From assembly GCA_029257755.1 (NCBI GenBank), contig JARIAP010000174.1:1-9638 (forward strand): 9,638 nucleotides of DNA, written 5' to 3'. Positions within the stretch are counted from its first letter, which is position 1; each line of letters opens with the position of its first letter. Shown piece after piece: positions 7,385-9,638 of this stretch. Below the pieces are notes generated by a model. It was not told the DNA's origin and made no database searches. It saw nothing but the letters and a program-made list of their open reading frames with translations. The DNA comes from Helicobacter sp. (GTDB taxonomy: Bacteria > Campylobacterota > Campylobacteria > Campylobacterales > Helicobacteraceae). The position numbers were made by a program, and so were the translations under genes.

Positions 7385-8800
7385 CTACTTAACTTTTACT
7401 AGAGATTTATTTGTTTTATTTCCGTATTTAAATCCCTTGCAAATAACTTTATCAACTTTTCCTTGATTTGGTCCATCGCCAATTTTTGTATGGATATTTT
7501 CATTAAATTTATCATCTTCTTTTACTTCCATGCGAGATAATTCATCTTCACCACTTTGTTGGAGAGCATTAAATGATTTATCAAAAAATGCAACTAGTTG
7601 GCTAACATCTCTATCATATATTGCCTCTGTTTTTATATATTCATATAATTTATCTAAAACATCCTTATTTTGACTAGTTCGTATGAAATTATATGAGGTA
7701 TCATATTTAATATACACATATTTTTTCTTAAATTCATCTGGTAGAGATTTATAAATATCGTATAATTCCATATTCATATCTTTTTTTGTATTATCTAGTT
7801 CTTTTTGTGAGTTTTGTAAATTACTTGTTAATGTTGTATTTTTTTCTTCTAATTCTTTATTTTTTTCTTGTAACTTTGCTTTATTTTCACTGCATTCTTT
7901 ATTGATAGAATCTATTTTAGAATTTTTATCCTTAATTGTTGCTTGTAATTTATTTTCATAATCTTGTTTTATAGATTCTAATTCTTGTTTATGATTTTGT
8001 TTTGTAGATTCTAATTCTTTATTTATTTGCTCTAAGTCTTTTTCAAGTTTTGATTTTATTTGCTCTAATTTTGCTTTTTCTGCTTGTAGGCTAGATTTAT
8101 CATTGTTTAGGTTTGATATTACAATATCTTTAGATTCTAATGTTTTGTTTAATGTATCTTTATCTTGTTTTAATGTATTTACATTTTCTTGTAAATGCTC
8201 TTTATCTGTTTCTAATGTTGCTTTATTAGTCTTTAAACCTTGTATTTCTTTGTCTTTTTCTTGCAAAGTATTATTTTTAGATTCTAATTCTTGTTTCATA
8301 GAATCTACTACTTGTTTATATTGTGTTGCTTGAGATCCTAGCTTTGTTTTGTGTTCATTTTTTTGAGATTCTAATTCTTGTTTATGATTTTGTTTTGTAG
8401 ATTCTAATTCTTTATTTATTTGCTCTAAGTCTTTTTCAAGTCCTGTTATTCTTTGCTCTAGCTTTGCTTTTTCTATTTGTAGGCTAGATTTATCATCGTT
8501 TAGGTTTGATATTTTACTATCTTTAGATACTAGCTTGTTATTATAATCATTCAAATGTTCATTTAAACTTTTTATTTGTTCCTTTAAAGCTTTGAGATCG
8601 TCTATTTCTTCTTTGTTATAATTAAATACCTCATTATTCTTACCATCTCTTTTGATAGTAATCTTAACAGATTGTGGTTTAATCTCCATTTCTATTCCTT
8701 TTACATTTATCTTTTTGCGATTGTATTTACAAACCTTATCAAATATCTTTATAAATATTTTATAATATTTATATTTTTTCTTTTTTTTATCCTTAGGCAT
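7385..8800 (-). CDS. Long coiled-coil protein with GrpE-like C-terminal domain (putative Hsp70 exchange factor)
   Basis: The 471-residue product has four parts: a very basic start (1-37, five consecutive Lys); a short probable beta segment (about 38-62); a Glu/Lys/Gln/Asn-rich coiled coil (about 63-340); and a C-terminal region (341-471). The last 45 residues follow the GrpE beta-domain pattern: FNENIH (432-437, as DPNVH in E. coli GrpE), GKVDKVICKGFKYG (447-460, the 'G-x-V-x-x-V-x-x-x-G-Y/F' core) and the final SLVKVK. GrpE is the nucleotide exchange factor of Hsp70, and the next gene encodes an Hsp70-like ATPase. E. coli GrpE is 197 residues, so the coiled coil is greatly extended; residues 94-145 are repeated at 225-276. 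The first ATG has AAGGGA upstream; a second ATG at codon 38 (8689) also has a good site, AAGGA. Assignment is by motif and context only. Confidence 0.75.
   Translation of the reverse strand: MPKDKKKKKYKYYKIFIKIFDKVCKYNRKKINVKGIEMEIKPQSVKITIKRDGKNNEVFNYNKEEIDDLKALKEQIKSLNEHLNDYNNKLVSKDSKISNLNDDKSSLQIEKAKLEQRITGLEKDLEQINKELESTKQNHKQELESQKNEHKTKLGSQATQYKQVVDSMKQELESKNNTLQEKDKEIQGLKTNKATLETDKEHLQENVNTLKQDKDTLNKTLESKDIVISNLNNDKSSLQAEKAKLEQIKSKLEKDLEQINKELESTKQNHKQELESIKQDYENKLQATIKDKNSKIDSINKECSENKAKLQEKNKELEEKNTTLTSNLQNSQKELDNTKKDMNMELYDIYKSLPDEFKKKYVYIKYDTSYNFIRTSQNKDVLDKLYEYIKTEAIYDRDVSQLVAFFDKSFNALQQSGEDELSRMEVKEDDKFNENIHTKIGDGPNQGKVDKVICKGFKYGNKTNKSLVKVK
7973..8128 (-). repeat. Internal direct repeat, copy 2 (coiled coil of the GrpE-like gene)
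   Basis: Encodes residues 225-276 of the coiled-coil protein. Offset exactly 393 bp (131 codons) from copy 1 with no indels over 52 codons. Bases 7973-8048 are identical over 76 bp to 8366-8441, and the remainder differs at a few positions. It lies wholly within the coding frame. Confidence 0.95.
8366..8521 (-). repeat. Internal direct repeat, copy 1 (coiled coil of the GrpE-like gene)
   Basis: Encodes residues 94-145. Shared protein landmarks with copy 2 are ISNLN, DKSSLQ, EKAKLEQ and the perfectly conserved block LEKDLEQINKELES. The exact 76-bp identity at DNA level indicates a recent duplication or gene conversion rather than shared coiled-coil bias alone. Confidence 0.95.
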
Positions 8801-8823
8801 AGTAATCCCTTTTTACTAGATTA

Positions 8824-8857
8824 ATTATATTTTACTATATTTATGCTATATTGTCAA
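8824..8857 (-). promoter_or_regulatory. Candidate sigma70-type promoter for the GrpE-like/Hsp70-like operon
   Basis: On the minus strand TTGACA (8857-8852) is followed after 17 bases by TAAAAT (8834-8829), and TATAAT (8829-8824) overlaps the end of that box. The start would lie near 8820, about 20 nt before the ATG at 8800, leaving room for the AAGGGA site. A perfect -35 hexamer is unusual in Helicobacter-type vegetative promoters. A second TTGACA occurs 11 bp further upstream (8868-8863). The promoter overlaps the end of the preceding small ORF. Confidence 0.45.
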
Positions 8858-9217
8858 TATGTTGTCAATACATTCCATTGTGCTTCTATCCAAAGGTTGC
8901 ATGTCTTTTATCTTTTTTCTTTGTTTATGATCTGCCTTTATATATGTTAGTATGAGCAATACCTGCGAACTATTTTTATTTAATTTTTTATTTTTATATT
9001 CATGCTCTATATACTTATGTAAAATTGTAACTATCTTGTCATCAAATAAAGAATCTAAATCTTTAACCAATAAGAATACTAATTTAAGTGTATCAACCCA
9101 TTTTGTATTTATTTCAATATCATTATGTGATATACTAAATTTATCATTATTTTTATCAAAATGAAAATATAGAAAAATATATAAAGAAAGTAATATAAAA
9201 TTATTTGGACTTTTCAA
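8846..9217 (-). CDS. Hypothetical protein, possibly a 5'-truncated remnant
   Basis: I do not recognise this 123-residue frame. It is Lys/Asn/Ile/Leu-rich and appears mostly helical, with a hydrophobic stretch near the N terminus (FILLSLYIFLYF, about residues 7-18) and a basic patch DHKQRKKIKD (about 95-104). There is no HPD motif, so it is not a J-domain protein. The only start near the 5' end is a TTG at 9217-9215 with no ribosome binding site, no ATG occurs before residue 105, and an in-frame stop lies at 9263-9265. It ends 45 bp before the GrpE-like gene, so it could belong to the same operon or be leftover 3' sequence of a decayed gene. The length of the open frame in such AT-rich DNA supports past or present coding, not a function. 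Confidence 0.4.
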   Translation of the reverse strand: MKSPNNFILLSLYIFLYFHFDKNNDKFSISHNDIEINTKWVDTLKLVFLLVKDLDSLFDDKIVTILHKYIEHEYKNKKLNKNSSQVLLILTYIKADHKQRKKIKDMQPLDRSTMECIDNILTI

Positions 9218-9536
9218 TATGAAAAATGTATTTTGATAATGCTGTTTATAAATATAGGTATTTTAGTAAGTATGCTATTGTATCTATAGGAATATTAGAT
9301 GAATGATATGTATTTTTGATGTTAATATAGGTATTAATATGATAGTTTTATGATTATATGAGTAAATATGATAATAAAAAATAAGATATCTTGCTCTGAA
9401 TAAAACTTATTTAATTGGTCTTAACTTAAAATTTTCATTAAAAAATATAAATGATGATATTGAATATATATAAGTAAGATATTTTATATTTATAGTGTTA
9501 TAAATAATATTAGATAAATATTATAAGTTTATATTT
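9218..9536. other. AT-rich intergenic region with no intact gene
   Basis: About 320 bp between the hypothetical minus-strand ORF and the plus-strand gene at 9537. I see no tRNA, no insertion-sequence end, no CRISPR repeat and no ORF beyond a few dozen codons. On the minus strand there are open tracts in successive frames (about 9420-9334 and about 9350-9246) that could be remnants of the 5' part of the neighbouring ORF. An 8-bp inverted repeat lies at 9504-9524, close to a possible plus-strand promoter. Confidence 0.6.
9496..9504 (+). promoter_or_regulatory. Possible extended -10 promoter for the gene at 9537
   Basis: TGT followed by TATAAA reads as an extended -10 element about 32 bases before the ATG. 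It is followed immediately by an inverted repeat (arms 9504-9511 and 9517-9524, loop of five) that could be an operator. Both are short and AT-only in AT-rich DNA, so chance is a real alternative. Confidence 0.25.
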
Positions 9537-9638
9537 ATGAATCTTAAAGCTCTTTCGGAAGAATTTTCTATTAAAAAAGCAGTGTTAGAAATAGCCTCTT
9601 CTATAGTCATAGCTCTAGTAAATACAGGCATTATAGAT
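9537..9638 (+). CDS. Unidentified protein, N-terminal fragment (continues beyond window)
   Basis: An ATG at 9537-9539 opens a frame that stays open for 34 codons to the window edge (begins MNLKALSEEF). Base composition changes sharply here, from almost pure A/T to mixed codons with GCA, GCC, TCG and GGC, which supports real coding sequence. The visible part looks helical, with a hydrophobic stretch at about 18-33 that may be a membrane segment or a buried helix. The ribosome binding site is weak (TAAG about nine bases upstream). It is divergent from the rest of the window, so it is a separate transcription unit. Too little is present to name a family. Confidence 0.5.
   Translation, partial: MNLKALSEEFSIKKAVLEIASSIVIALVNTGIID

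Noticed and set aside
7973..8521. CRISPR or intergenic repeat array
   Set aside because: There are only two long copies, both inside one reading frame and encoding coiled-coil sequence.
8775..8790. A_AAA_AAG slippery heptamer near the GrpE-like start, as programmed -1 frameshifting
   Set aside because: The -1 frame reaches a stop within a few codons, and no downstream stimulatory structure is evident.
8846..9217. J-domain (DnaJ-like) partner for the Hsp70-like protein
   Set aside because: No HPD tripeptide or J-domain helix pattern is present in any part of the frame.

Overview
The window is very AT-rich, and its clearest genes read leftward (minus strand). Gene content and protein style point to an epsilonproteobacterium (Campylobacterota), most likely a non-pylori, enterohepatic-type Helicobacter. 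The pointers are a FliK flagellar hook-length protein behind a sigma54-type GG-N10-GC promoter, a ctpA-purC neighbourhood like that of Campylobacter, and a de novo purine gene (purC), a pathway H. pylori largely lacks. The genus is inferred; no rRNA or marker gene is present.

Layout from right to left, which is the direction of minus-strand transcription. At the far right (9537-9638) the first 34 codons of an unidentified plus-strand gene run off the window. Then comes about 320 bp of very AT-rich DNA with no intact gene (9218-9536). Next is a small hypothetical ORF with a doubtful start (8846-9217). Then comes a two-gene unit: a 471-residue coiled-coil protein whose C terminus looks like the GrpE beta domain (7385-8800), followed 40 bp later by a 726-residue Hsp70/actin-fold ATPase with a non-standard N-terminal extension and C-terminal domain (5164-7344). 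A 14-bp hairpin (5103-5135) follows the Hsp70-like gene. fliK (3020-4942) follows, with the sigma54-type promoter at 4995-5010. The last block is a probable operon: a single-domain rhodanese (2547-2903), a CtpA-type periplasmic protease (1114-2505), purC (348-1094) and a partial lipoprotein gene (1-316).

The left half is ordinary chromosomal housekeeping and flagellar content. The accessory and more interesting part is about 5.1-9.6 kb. There an Hsp70-like ATPase sits beside a GrpE-like exchange-factor candidate with an extended, internally duplicated coiled coil, which suggests a dedicated chaperone pair separate from the housekeeping DnaK/GrpE. No J-domain partner (HPD motif) is visible. 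The substrate and role of the pair cannot be read from the sequence.
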